Of a stretch of 64,000 nt of DNA, positions 34,825 to 42,862 are shown one piece after another. Origin of the DNA: Stenotrophomonas sp. SY1. Lineage in GTDB: Bacteria > Pseudomonadota > Gammaproteobacteria > Xanthomonadales > Xanthomonadaceae. Made by a program: the position numbers and the translations under genes. Location: NCBI RefSeq assembly GCF_021202945.1, contig NZ_JAJOYR010000001.1:2337543-2401542 (forward strand), given 5' to 3'. The notes under the pieces were generated by a model. That model had not been told where the DNA came from. It did not search any database and saw nothing but the letters and a program-made list of their open reading frames with translations. The first letter of the stretch is position 1. Each line of letters opens with the position of its first letter.

Positions 34825-35880
34825 ATGAAGGCATTCGCACTGTCCGCCGCACTGATATTGGCCTTGTCGCCCCTTGCCGCCAGCGCCCAAGACGTCCCAA
34901 CCTCAGGAGGAAACACCATGACGCTGACGCAGGACTGGGACAAGGTGTTCCCGAGAAGCGACAAGGTCGACCACCGGAAGGTGACGTTCAAGAACCGCTA
35001 CGGGATCACCCTGGCGGCCGACCTGTACCAGCCGAAGAACGCCAGCGGCAAGCTGGCAGCGATCGCGGTGGGTGGCCCGTTCGGAGCGGTGAAGGAACAA
35101 TCGTCAGGTCTGTATGCGCAAACGATGGCCGAGCGCGGTTTCGTCACCCTGGCGTTCGATCCGTCATATACCGGCGAAAGCGGCGGCGAGCCGCGCAATG
35201 TCGCATCTCCCGACATCAATACCGAAGATTTCAGCGCCGCCGTCGATTTCCTCGGGCTGCAAGCCAACGTCGACCGCGAACGCATCGGCATCCTCGGCAT
35301 CTGTGGCTGGGGCGGCATGGCACTCAATGCGGCCGCCGTCGACAAGCGCGTCAAGGCCATCGCGACCAGCACCATGTACGACATGACGCGCGTCATGTCT
35401 AAGGGCTATAACGACGGCGTGACCCTCGAGCAGCGCACGCAAATCCTGGAGCAACTGAGCCGGCAACGTTGGCAGGATGCAGAGAAGGGCGCTCCCGCGC
35501 ATGGCCCGGCCATGAACGAATTGAAGGGAGGCGAAGCGCAATTTCTGGTGGACTACCACGACTACTACAAGACGCCGCGCGGCTTCCATCCGCGGTCCGT
35601 CAACTCGAACGGCTCGTGGAGGCTCACCAATCCGCTGTCGTTCATGAACATGCCGCTGCTGACCTACATCAAGGAGATCGCGCCGCGCCCCATCCTGTTC
35701 ATCCATGGCGAAAAGGCGCATTCGCGCTACTTCAGCGAAACCGCCTACGCGGCCGCGGTGCAGCCGAAGGAGCTGATGATCATCCCGGGCGCGAACCACA
35801 CGGATCTGTACGACCGCGTGGACGTGATTCCGTTTGACAAGCTGACGGCCTTCTTCCGGCAGAACCTGGCCGCGCAATGA
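34825..35880 (+). CDS. Secreted alpha/beta-hydrolase (dienelactone-hydrolase-like)
   Basis: A 351-residue alpha/beta-hydrolase with a signal peptide ('AALILALSPLAASAQ', cleavage near residue 21). The nucleophile elbow is 'GILGICGWGG' with Cys160 instead of Ser, as in dienelactone hydrolases; the expected His is His325 in 'GANHTDLYD'. 'RPILFIHGEKAHSRYF' lies at the acid/His side. The overall sequence resembles the YcjY-type branch. GGAGATTCAA precedes ATG 34825. Followed by ATGA overlap with the broken MFS gene. Substrate unknown. Confidence 0.85.
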   Translation: MKAFALSAALILALSPLAASAQDVPTSGGNTMTLTQDWDKVFPRSDKVDHRKVTFKNRYGITLAADLYQPKNASGKLAAIAVGGPFGAVKEQSSGLYAQTMAERGFVTLAFDPSYTGESGGEPRNVASPDINTEDFSAAVDFLGLQANVDRERIGILGICGWGGMALNAAAVDKRVKAIATSTMYDMTRVMSKGYNDGVTLEQRTQILEQLSRQRWQDAEKGAPAHGPAMNELKGGEAQFLVDYHDYYKTPRGFHPRSVNSNGSWRLTNPLSFMNMPLLTYIKEIAPRPILFIHGEKAHSRYFSETAYAAAVQPKELMIIPGANHTDLYDRVDVIPFDKLTAFFRQNLAAQ

Positions 35881-36080
35881 CCACCTTGATGGACGTTCCG
35901 GCAGTCACCGGCCAATACGAGGCCACGGCGCGCCCCGCCCACTGGGGCGGTGTGCTCGCCATGACGCTGTGCGTGTTCGCGCTGATCGCGTCGGAGTTCA
36001 TGCCCGTGAGCCTGCTGACGCCGATGGCCGCCGACCTGCATGTCAGCGAAGGGCTGGCAGGCTACCCACAGCGTCACTAG
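35877..36080 (+). pseudogene. Truncated MFS transporter
   Basis: The first ~61 residues of a major-facilitator transporter ('MTLCVFALIASEFMPVSLLT', 'PMAADLHVSEGLAG') are followed by an unrelated tail YPQRH and a stop. Only the first membrane helix remains of an expected twelve. The break coincides with the integrase fragment on the other strand, so an insertion or deletion removed the rest. The intact ancestor probably formed an operon with the hydrolase (ATGA overlap). Confidence 0.8.
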
Positions 36081-36225
36081 GTCGCAGGCGCGGATCTTGG
36101 AATCGATCGCCAGGTTGAACAGGGCAAGGTCACGGACCTTGTTGCCGAGTTGAAGCCCGATTCGGATGGCCCAGATGTCTTTCAGCTTGAGCGGGGCCTT
36201 CTGACCGATCAGCTTTCCCTTGTTT
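36061..36225 (-). pseudogene. Tyrosine-recombinase (integrase) fragment
   Basis: The minus strand encodes 'KGKLIGQKAPLKLKDIWAIR', 'IGLQLGNKVRDLALFNLAID' and 'SKIRACDLVTLWVA' in one frame without a start. This matches the conserved N-terminal part of a widespread small phage-type integrase family, up to the region before the first catalytic Arg. It directly abuts the broken MFS gene. Confidence 0.7.
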
Positions 36226-36263
36226 CAAGGTTTGTGGGCCTGTGATGTCCGAAAAATTACCAT

Positions 36264-36289
36264 GACCAACTCCAGTTGAAGGGTTGGTC
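36264..36289. terminator. Hairpin
   Basis: GACCAAC...GTTGGTC, 7-bp arms and a 12-base loop, followed by 'AGGTTTCTCCTT' on the plus strand. Possible terminator remnant. Confidence 0.35.
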
Positions 36290-36366
36290 AGGTTTCTCCT
36301 TCGCCAAGAAGCAAGGCGTGATGCGATCCATTGCGGACATCCCGTGTGTGTGAAAGGCAGGACGAT

Positions 36367-37206
36367 TCAATGGAAGGCTAGAGAAAACACGCGTAATGCT
36401 TCGCGCGTCCGTCGGTCGGTCAGGTTGCTATAGAGCATCACCTCCTGCGAACGAATGCGGGGCAGCGAAAGCACTCCCGTCATGTCGACTACACCCGAAG
36501 GCGCCGCGCGACACGCCAGTACCGCAACCGCGAGACCCGCAACTGCGGCGGCACCGAGGATCGCAGCACCTTTTCCGACAAAAACTTCGCGCCATTCAAT
36601 GCCGGCCCGGTCAAGCGCACGCACTGCCTCGGTTCGAATGCTGCATGCCTCGCCTTGGGTCGCCAGCAGCAGCGGTTGGCCAGCTGGCTGCTTCCAGTCA
36701 TGCGCGCCGAACCATGAAAAGGTTTCCGTAAATGCCAACTTTCCGCGCTTTTCATTACCCTCTGGGCGCAGCACCAACGCAGCGTCGAGATGTCCTTGTT
36801 CTAGGCTTTGCAAGAGCTCCTTGGTACCGGCAATACGCATCTCCACCAAGAGACCAGGATCATGATCCCGCATCTGCCGCAATAGGGTTGGTAACTCGCC
36901 GCCGACCAGTAGTTGGTTGATACCGATCGCCAATCGGCGCTGTTCAGTGGTGAAGGCAGCGGCTGCGCGGTCGTGTGACGATACCAACTCGCGAGCTGCA
37001 CCCTGAAAGGCCAAGCCCTCAGCGGATAAGCGCACATGGCGTGGCGTGCGTTCCAGCAGCCGACGCCCGAGTTGATCTTCCAGGCGCCGCAATTTGAGAC
37101 TTACTGCGGACTGCGTGGTCCCCAGCACATTGGCTGCCTGGGTGAAGCTTTTTAAGTCTGCCGCGAGCAGGAATGCCCTGACAGCATCCACATCAATGGC
37201 CTTCAT
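36367..37206 (-). CDS. LysR-family transcriptional regulator
   Basis: A 279-residue LysR regulator: 'VDAVRAFLLAADLKSFTQAA' and helix-turn-helix 'LGTTQSAVSLKLRRLEDQLG'. The effector domain is compact ('RLAIGINQLLVGGELPTLLRQ', 'GHLDAALVLRPEG'). Divergent from the lipocalin-like gene with TTCGAA palindromes between them. Confidence 0.88.
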   Translation of the reverse strand: MKAIDVDAVRAFLLAADLKSFTQAANVLGTTQSAVSLKLRRLEDQLGRRLLERTPRHVRLSAEGLAFQGAARELVSSHDRAAAAFTTEQRRLAIGINQLLVGGELPTLLRQMRDHDPGLLVEMRIAGTKELLQSLEQGHLDAALVLRPEGNEKRGKLAFTETFSWFGAHDWKQPAGQPLLLATQGEACSIRTEAVRALDRAGIEWREVFVGKGAAILGAAAVAGLAVAVLACRAAPSGVVDMTGVLSLPRIRSQEVMLYSNLTDRRTREALRVFSLAFH

Positions 37207-37213
37207 CTTGGAA

Positions 37214-37262
37214 GATTCGATTTCGAAATGACAGATATATTTGTAGATGCATTTTTCGAATC
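37214..37262. promoter_or_regulatory. Candidate LysR binding region
   Basis: GATTCGATTTCGAAAT (37214-37229) contains the palindrome ATTTCGAAAT; a second TTTTTCGAATC lies at 37252-37262. Two TTCGAA cores about 30 bases apart fit recognition and activation sites of a LysR regulator. Confidence 0.45.
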
Positions 37263-37315
37263 ATTCAAGCGCCTTAGGATGGGCAGGCAAGACGCCAACC
37301 ATAAGGAATACCATT

Positions 37316-37810
37316 GTGAGCAAAATGACCTGCGCGCTTGTCGCAGTGCTGGCAGGGTTCGCTGCGCGAGATGTGCAAGCAGCTACGCGTGTATTTCCAC
37401 TTCAAGGCGTCTGGACTTTGGTTGCCGCCGATAAAGTTTTACAGACGGGAGAGACAACGCGGGACTATGGCGAAAGACCCAAGGGCAGACTCATCGTCGA
37501 TGCCACGGGGCGGTACTCGTTGCAGATCTTCAAATCCGAGCGCGTGCGTTTCGCCAGTGAAAACAAATCCGATGGCAGCGCCGACGAAATGAGGTCTGCA
37601 GTCATGGGCAGCAGTACCCACTACGGCACTATGACAATCGACGACCGGGCCGGGATATTGGTGTTTTCGATCGAAGGCTCGTCATTTCCCAATTGGGAAG
37701 GGACGATTCAGAGACGTCAGTACACCCTGGATGGCAGTGAGCTGCGTTACAAAGTTCCGCCCCGACAGGATGGGAGCATTCCAATTTCTGTCTGGCACAG
37801 GGTCGAGTAA
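37316..37810 (+). CDS. Lipocalin-like domain protein, exported
   Basis: A 164-residue protein with a signal peptide ('MTCALVAVLAGFAARDVQA') and a lipocalin-like beta-barrel: 'LQGVWTLVAAD' at the start of the mature part, 'GRLIVDATGRYSLQIFK' and 'SSTHYGTMTIDDRAGILVFS'. Start GTG 37316 follows AAGGAATA; the ATG four codons later (37325) is also possible. Such proteins bind small hydrophobic ligands. Presumably controlled by the divergent LysR. Confidence 0.72.
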   Translation: MSKMTCALVAVLAGFAARDVQAATRVFPLQGVWTLVAADKVLQTGETTRDYGERPKGRLIVDATGRYSLQIFKSERVRFASENKSDGSADEMRSAVMGSSTHYGTMTIDDRAGILVFSIEGSSFPNWEGTIQRRQYTLDGSELRYKVPPRQDGSIPISVWHRVE

Positions 37811-38041
37811 TCCGAATCGCTCAGTAGCTCACCGGCCAAAACGGTCTGCTTCGCGTCGCATGCATCCCTACAGTCGGTTGAGGTTGTTCGGAGCCTACTG
37901 ACCCCAAGGCGAATCACAGCGCCTAAGTTTCATTAACCGCCCATCAGGTCACCGAGTGGCGGTAACTAGGAATTGTGCCGGACGAGAGTTCGGCTGTGCA
38001 CTTGAACCCAGAGTGGGAAACATCAGAGGAGTGACTGAATA

Positions 38042-38470
38042 ATGGCTACGATCTACAGTGAGCAAACGCTGGACGTACCGGCGGAAGTGGCTTGGGATGC
38101 GCTGCGTCGGGTGGGCCAGGCACATGAGCTGTTTGCGCCTGTGCTGGTTGATGGGCAACTGGACGGAGATGTTCGGCAATTGCAGTTCAGCAATGGGATG
38201 ACGGTCCGCGAGCGGATCATCTGCATTGATGAGCGCCGTCGTCGCGTTGCATACACGGTGTTGGATGAGATGTTCGAGCATCACTCCGCGTCGATGCAGA
38301 TTGTTGCAGAGGGCTCAACAACGTGTCGCCTTGTGTGGATCAGTGACTTCCTGCCGGATGCGATGGAGGAGGCAATTTCGCCGTTGGTCTCGGAAGGGAC
38401 CAGAGCGTTTGTGGCCAATATTACCCGCGCGAACGCGCAAGGGTTTTCACACAACCTCTGTTGCGAGTAG
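38042..38470 (+). CDS. SRPBCC-family (START-like) protein
   Basis: A 142-residue protein of the SRPBCC/polyketide-cyclase-like fold: opening 'LDVPAEVAWDALRRVGQAHE' is typical, followed by 'RERIICIDERRRRVAYTVLD' and a long C-terminal helix ('PLVSEGTRAFVANITRANAQ'). Hydrophobic-ligand binding is expected. The upstream GAGGAGTGACTGAATA contains a good ribosome binding site. Confidence 0.82.
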   Translation: MATIYSEQTLDVPAEVAWDALRRVGQAHELFAPVLVDGQLDGDVRQLQFSNGMTVRERIICIDERRRRVAYTVLDEMFEHHSASMQIVAEGSTTCRLVWISDFLPDAMEEAISPLVSEGTRAFVANITRANAQGFSHNLCCE

Positions 38471-38492
38471 ATCTCGGTGGGTTGGGAACAGC

Positions 38493-38590
38493 AGCTTTTG
38501 GCCGGAAGTGGACATCGACGGGGCAGGGGATTAGGTGGATTTATCGGGGGTAGGGAAGATCTGCCCGCCAAGAGCAGATTGCCCCACGGG
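38493..38590. repeat. Dispersed intergenic repeat, copy D
   Basis: 'CTTTTGGCCGGAAGTGGACA' then GGGATTAGGTGGATTTATCG and 'GGGGTAGGGAAG', after which it diverges from the others. Lies between the convergent SRPBCC and nuclease-like genes. Confidence 0.7.
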
Positions 38591-38644
38591 GCGTTTAGGT
38601 ATCTGCGATCCTTGGCGCATGAGGGCAAATCCTACGCGTCGTCC

Positions 38645-40090
38645 TTAGCGCGACAACGCGCTCGGCCGAGCCAGATTGCCCTGGATAACCAGCACGCAGA
38701 TCGACACTTCGCCACTGGCTACGGTGCGGATGTCCAGTAGCATCTCGGGCGGCACCGGCGCCGTCTTCTTGCTGCTGCTGTCGAGCACGCACAATATCGC
38801 CGTGCGCTTGGACTTGGCGACGGCATAGCTGCCAGTTTGGGCGAAGAACGGTTCGCACTGGTCGATAGAGCTGATCAGCTTGTCGACGGCCTTGAGTTCG
38901 ATCGGTAATCCGCGCAATGACAAATCGGTGATGCCGCCGGCGGCATGGGCGTGTTCGTCCAGCTCCGCGCCTATCGGTGGGTGGCGACGTAACTCTGCGC
39001 GCACGTGGCGTTGAAACATAGCTTCGTCCCATCGCCCGCTAAACTCGGCGTCCTGAACCGCGCGGCCAGCCAAATTGCAGAGCGTGGCGAGCACGAGTAG
39101 TGCATCGGTAGTTTCCGCTTGCGGTACGCCTGGGCGGCGACGCAGCGCCTCCCGAAGTGCGAACAGCGTTTTGTCCAGCCCTGGGTAACCGCAGATCTGT
39201 AGCTTCGTGACGTCGGCACCGTCAACGATCAGCGTGCGGTGCCCCACGACGGCCACCGGTTGATCCCCCCGTTCGGGGATGAACTCGGCCGTGTATTTGA
39301 ACTCGAAGGGGCGCGCCTGCATGCCTTGGGGTAGGAGCAAGGCGGCGCGACCACTTTGCCGCATCGTGTACGGCGCCTCGCCGGCAGGCTTTTCGAACTG
39401 AAAGCTGGGGAAGTCATAGGTCGACTTCGGCTCGACGGAGATGGGCGTAAGCCGTAGCTCTCGCTTGTCTTGCGGCCAGCGCGACACACGCACTTCGATC
39501 TCGAGATCGTGAACTTCCCGCGCCGCCAGCTGGTGTACTTCCGCGGCAGGCTGGCCGTCGAACTGGAACTTCAAGAACGCCACGGTCAGGTCGACCTGCG
39601 GTTCCTCTTTCGGCGCAGCCAAGTCCGCATTGATGGCCCAGTCCGGTCGTACCGGCTGCGCGAAGATGCCGATGGGTAGCGGCACGGCGGTCAGCGCCCG
39701 GGCGATGTCGGCGACCTGATTAATCGATTCCAGACTTGCCAGGCCTTCTGCGGCCGCACACAGATCCGCCGCGGCATCGCTGTGGCCGTAGTCGTCCAAC
39801 CACAGGCGGTGACGCTCGTGGGCGCTGCGCAGATACCGATCGGCATCCGGCTCGGCGTCGAGGACGGCTCGGCGCCAATGCGCCAGCATATCGACGATGC
39901 GCACGATGCCGCCGAAGGCGTTGTATGCCGTTGCGGCCGCCGCGCTAGACAAGGCCACCGACACCGAGTCCAGGGCCACAGCCAGCGCCTTCAGATCATG
40001 GGGCGGCCACTTACCCTGGGCGATCGCCGCCAAGGCCTCCACGGCCTGTAGGCGCGGCTGCAAGGATTCAGAAGAGAGGGAATTTTTCAT
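38645..40090 (-). CDS. Putative PD-(D/E)XK-like nuclease, second gene of a two-gene module
   Basis: A 481-residue protein with no family I can name. Residues 1-135 are helical; 165-290 form a beta-rich middle domain ('QVDLTVAFLKFQFDGQ', 'RPFEFKYTAEFIPERG', 'VAVVGHRTLIVDG'). The C-terminal ~130 residues carry the pattern of a PD-(D/E)XK nuclease: Glu366 in a preceding helix, 'GGITDLSLRGLPIELK' with Asp389, Glu398 and Lys400, then a Gln418...Tyr422 in 'AQTGSYAVAKSKRTAILCVL'. This is how restriction-like and RecB-like nucleases look, so DNA cleavage is a reasonable guess. Its start lies 23 bases inside the 3' end of the 851-residue gene, implying translational coupling. Confidence 0.7.
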   Translation of the reverse strand: MKNSLSSESLQPRLQAVEALAAIAQGKWPPHDLKALAVALDSVSVALSSAAAATAYNAFGGIVRIVDMLAHWRRAVLDAEPDADRYLRSAHERHRLWLDDYGHSDAAADLCAAAEGLASLESINQVADIARALTAVPLPIGIFAQPVRPDWAINADLAAPKEEPQVDLTVAFLKFQFDGQPAAEVHQLAAREVHDLEIEVRVSRWPQDKRELRLTPISVEPKSTYDFPSFQFEKPAGEAPYTMRQSGRAALLLPQGMQARPFEFKYTAEFIPERGDQPVAVVGHRTLIVDGADVTKLQICGYPGLDKTLFALREALRRRPGVPQAETTDALLVLATLCNLAGRAVQDAEFSGRWDEAMFQRHVRAELRRHPPIGAELDEHAHAAGGITDLSLRGLPIELKAVDKLISSIDQCEPFFAQTGSYAVAKSKRTAILCVLDSSSKKTAPVPPEMLLDIRTVASGEVSICVLVIQGNLARPSALSR

Positions 40091-42623
40091 CGTTCTCGAA
40101 CAGTTGTGCCAACTCGGCGTGGGTCTGCAGCCAGGCTTGACCCAGAGCCAAGGCCTCTTCCAGTTGGCGCTCGCTGATCAAGTATTCGAAGCGGATTCGG
40201 CGCTCGAGCTGCTGCGCCCGCAGTCGGCGCACGCGTTCGCGCACGGTGTTGGGGAAGGCGGCCACATGTAACGCGGCGACCTTCGTAGCGCCCAGCCAGG
40301 CACGATCGCGCGAGAGCAGCTCCACGAATGTACAGCACAGCTGGAGGTCGGTCGGGTCGGTCGCTACCGCCTCCAGAATCGCCGGGACGTGGGGCGCGCA
40401 CGCGCCTAGGGGAAGATCCGTCGCCAGTTCCAGCGCATGCTCGAGTTCGTAGTCTTCCCGACATTGGGCGACCCAACCCAACACCAACGCCGCCCATCCG
40501 TCGAGGTGCTGAAGCTGCCTGAGGGAGTAACGGTGTCCGCTACGCAAGAGCACCGACGGCTCCAGCTCCGCGATCAGGGCCAGCAGGACCTGGCCCTGCT
40601 CCTGGGGTACAGTGCCTTCGCCTCGGTACGTCGCCACCTTCGCCTCAATGCACTTGAGCAGGAACTCGGAATCATTGCCATGTCGATAGGCGACGATGAG
40701 GTTATCCAGGGCGGCGCCCACCAAGCGATGGAAGTGGGCCGGAAGCCGAAGTCGCCCCAGCGCTTGCACCGCCGCCTTGTGCACGACAACGTAAGGATCG
40801 AAGAGCATCAGAACTAGGCTGTCGGCGACCAGGTCTGGCAGATCGGCGAATCGCTGGCTGCCGATGTCCTTGAGTGCGTCGGCGGCCGCGGCGCGGCCGC
40901 CGACCGAGGCACCGACCATCGCGCCGTACAAGTAAGGCAGCATGGCCTTAAGCCCTGCGCTGGTCGCGAGCAGCGGAGCGATCTCGCGCACGATCGCCGC
41001 CTCGAACGAATCGCCTAGGAGGCCGCGCTGGCTGAGAAACGCCTCAAAGCGGGCCAGTCCCTCGGCATCGGCGAGCGCGCCGTGGACGGCCAACCCGAGC
41101 AGTGCAGCACGCAGATACCACAGATTCGAGCGGCGGTTGGCTTTCTCCATTCCCGCCAGCGGATGGGGCGGCGTGAGGACGCTGGGCTCTGGCTCTGGCG
41201 CCTGCAGCTTGGAATCGAGTAATGCGGCAGTGCCCAGCAGCAAATCCATCGCAGCCTTTGCGGCCTGTGCGAGCGTGGCACTCGGATGTCGAAACGCACT
41301 CAGGACCTGCTGGGTAACGTCGCTGTTTTCCGAGGTCGCCGACAGCACAGCCAGCCGTCGAATCGCCACGACGAGCGCATGGGTGTGGGCTGGCCCCACA
41401 ACGAGCGGTGTGTCACGAGTGCGATGCGCAAAATGCAGCACGTGCTCGTAGACTCCCGCCACGCGGCCTTCGCCTTCGTCCGAGGCACTCTCGAACTGGC
41501 GCATTAGTTCCTCATCGGTCAAGTCGGGCGCGGCCAAGAAAGCACTGGCCAAAGCCACCTGGAGGTCATGGGCGATATTGCGCAGCTCGGAATCGCGCTC
41601 GATCTCGACCAGGACGTCCAGCCGGGACAGGTGCCCAGCCAACGGACGCAGAAAGGGCCGGATCCAACGCTCGCTTCGAGCGATCAGCAGACCCATGGCC
41701 CGGGTGGTCACGCCCACCCGGAGTTGATCGCGGCGCGTGAGCAAGGCGAGCAGGCCGCGCTCGACGGCCTCGGGAAAGCGCTCCGCCAATTGGTTCAACG
41801 GTCTCGGATCGCCGTCGTCGCGGTGCGGGTGGCCGAACTCCGAGCGGGGTGGCGTCGCGACGTACGCCAGACCGATGACCGCCCCGGGGACGTCGGCTGC
41901 ATCGATGTGGTCCAGTCGCTGCATCACCGTCGCAGCGGCGAGGTCGAGTACATACCCCTCTCGCAGGCACTTCATCGCGCAGCGGATCAGTCGAGGTTGG
42001 TCGGGTGTGTCGGCCAGAAGGGTCAGTCCGGGCGCGTCGAGCCAGTGGTCGTCGCCTTCCAGTACCGAGAACAGATACTCGGTAAGCGCTGGCACGAGGA
42101 TTTCCGGCGCCAGTCGGGCGCTCTCGATAACACGGGTCGCCGCTTGTTCGTCGCGATCAGTATCGAGACGGTCTAGATCGTCCATGAAGGTCTTGGCCAG
42201 GACCGGCAAGATCGTCCCCAGCTCCGCGCGGACGGTCGCGCGAGCCTGCAGGGCCGCCTCCTTGGCGCGTTGTGCTTCCTGCGCACGCGCCTGTGCGTCT
42301 TCGCGATCGGCGTCGCGTTGCGCCACCAGCATAGCGAGGTTGGGCAGCGCGACCGGCACGCGATGCGAGCAACCCACGCAATGGGCGTCATGGAAGCGCA
42401 CTGCGGATTCTTCCAGCAACCAGGTCGCCATTCCCGAAGCCGTGGCGAAATCGCACACCATGGAGTGGTGTCCGATGGGTAGGCCGGTTTCCATCTCGAT
42501 CAGGCCCGTGCCGCCGAACTTCTCCACACGGGCATGACGGCACCAGTTGTGGATCAGGTGTTTGGCATCCTGGTTGCGTTCGCCGTCCCTGATCGTGCGC
42601 TCGATATCCCGATCCCGACTCAC
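40068..42623 (-). CDS. Large HEAT-like repeat protein with N-terminal Cys/His site
   Basis: An 851-residue soluble protein without recognised family. Residues 77-90 ('RFHDAHCVGCSHRVPV') hold His81, Cys82, Cys85 and His87, a possible metal site. A charged coiled coil rich in Arg/Glu/Ala follows (~100-135). From ~150 to the end, repeated helix pairs resemble HEAT/ARM repeats ('VADSLVLMLFDPYVVVHKAA' followed by 'VQALGRLRLPAHFHRLVGAA'; 'RFADLPDLVADSLV'). No ATPase, helicase or nuclease motif is seen. Such scaffolds often sense or hold a partner; the overlapping nuclease-like gene is the obvious one. GGAGCGATTG precedes ATG 42623. The 239-bp space to the integrase gene could hold the promoter. Confidence 0.72.
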   Translation of the reverse strand: MSRDRDIERTIRDGERNQDAKHLIHNWCRHARVEKFGGTGLIEMETGLPIGHHSMVCDFATASGMATWLLEESAVRFHDAHCVGCSHRVPVALPNLAMLVAQRDADREDAQARAQEAQRAKEAALQARATVRAELGTILPVLAKTFMDDLDRLDTDRDEQAATRVIESARLAPEILVPALTEYLFSVLEGDDHWLDAPGLTLLADTPDQPRLIRCAMKCLREGYVLDLAAATVMQRLDHIDAADVPGAVIGLAYVATPPRSEFGHPHRDDGDPRPLNQLAERFPEAVERGLLALLTRRDQLRVGVTTRAMGLLIARSERWIRPFLRPLAGHLSRLDVLVEIERDSELRNIAHDLQVALASAFLAAPDLTDEELMRQFESASDEGEGRVAGVYEHVLHFAHRTRDTPLVVGPAHTHALVVAIRRLAVLSATSENSDVTQQVLSAFRHPSATLAQAAKAAMDLLLGTAALLDSKLQAPEPEPSVLTPPHPLAGMEKANRRSNLWYLRAALLGLAVHGALADAEGLARFEAFLSQRGLLGDSFEAAIVREIAPLLATSAGLKAMLPYLYGAMVGASVGGRAAAADALKDIGSQRFADLPDLVADSLVLMLFDPYVVVHKAAVQALGRLRLPAHFHRLVGAALDNLIVAYRHGNDSEFLLKCIEAKVATYRGEGTVPQEQGQVLLALIAELEPSVLLRSGHRYSLRQLQHLDGWAALVLGWVAQCREDYELEHALELATDLPLGACAPHVPAILEAVATDPTDLQLCCTFVELLSRDRAWLGATKVAALHVAAFPNTVRERVRRLRAQQLERRIRFEYLISERQLEEALALGQAWLQTHAELAQLFENDEKFPLF

Positions 42624-42862
42624 CCAATCGCTCCTGTCACGATTGCCTGTCTCCCCGGCAGAGTATACCGGCCGAATGTAGGCCCTCTAAGGGCCGGGTG
42701 ACTTTCTGTGGCGGAGTAGCGAATGCGATAGTGGCGCCTGCCGCCACCTGGACGAGAATCTGTGCCTTATCGTGGATGCGTGCTTGTTTCGTTCACGGGG
42801 TTTACTTGTCATATTGCAGATCTAACGACTCCCCGGGTCTGGCACACATCGGCTAACAAAAA

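Noticed and set aside
41568..42537. Plus-strand frames of 202 and 266 residues
   Set aside because: Antisense to the 851-residue gene, which has consistent helical-repeat pattern and a good start.
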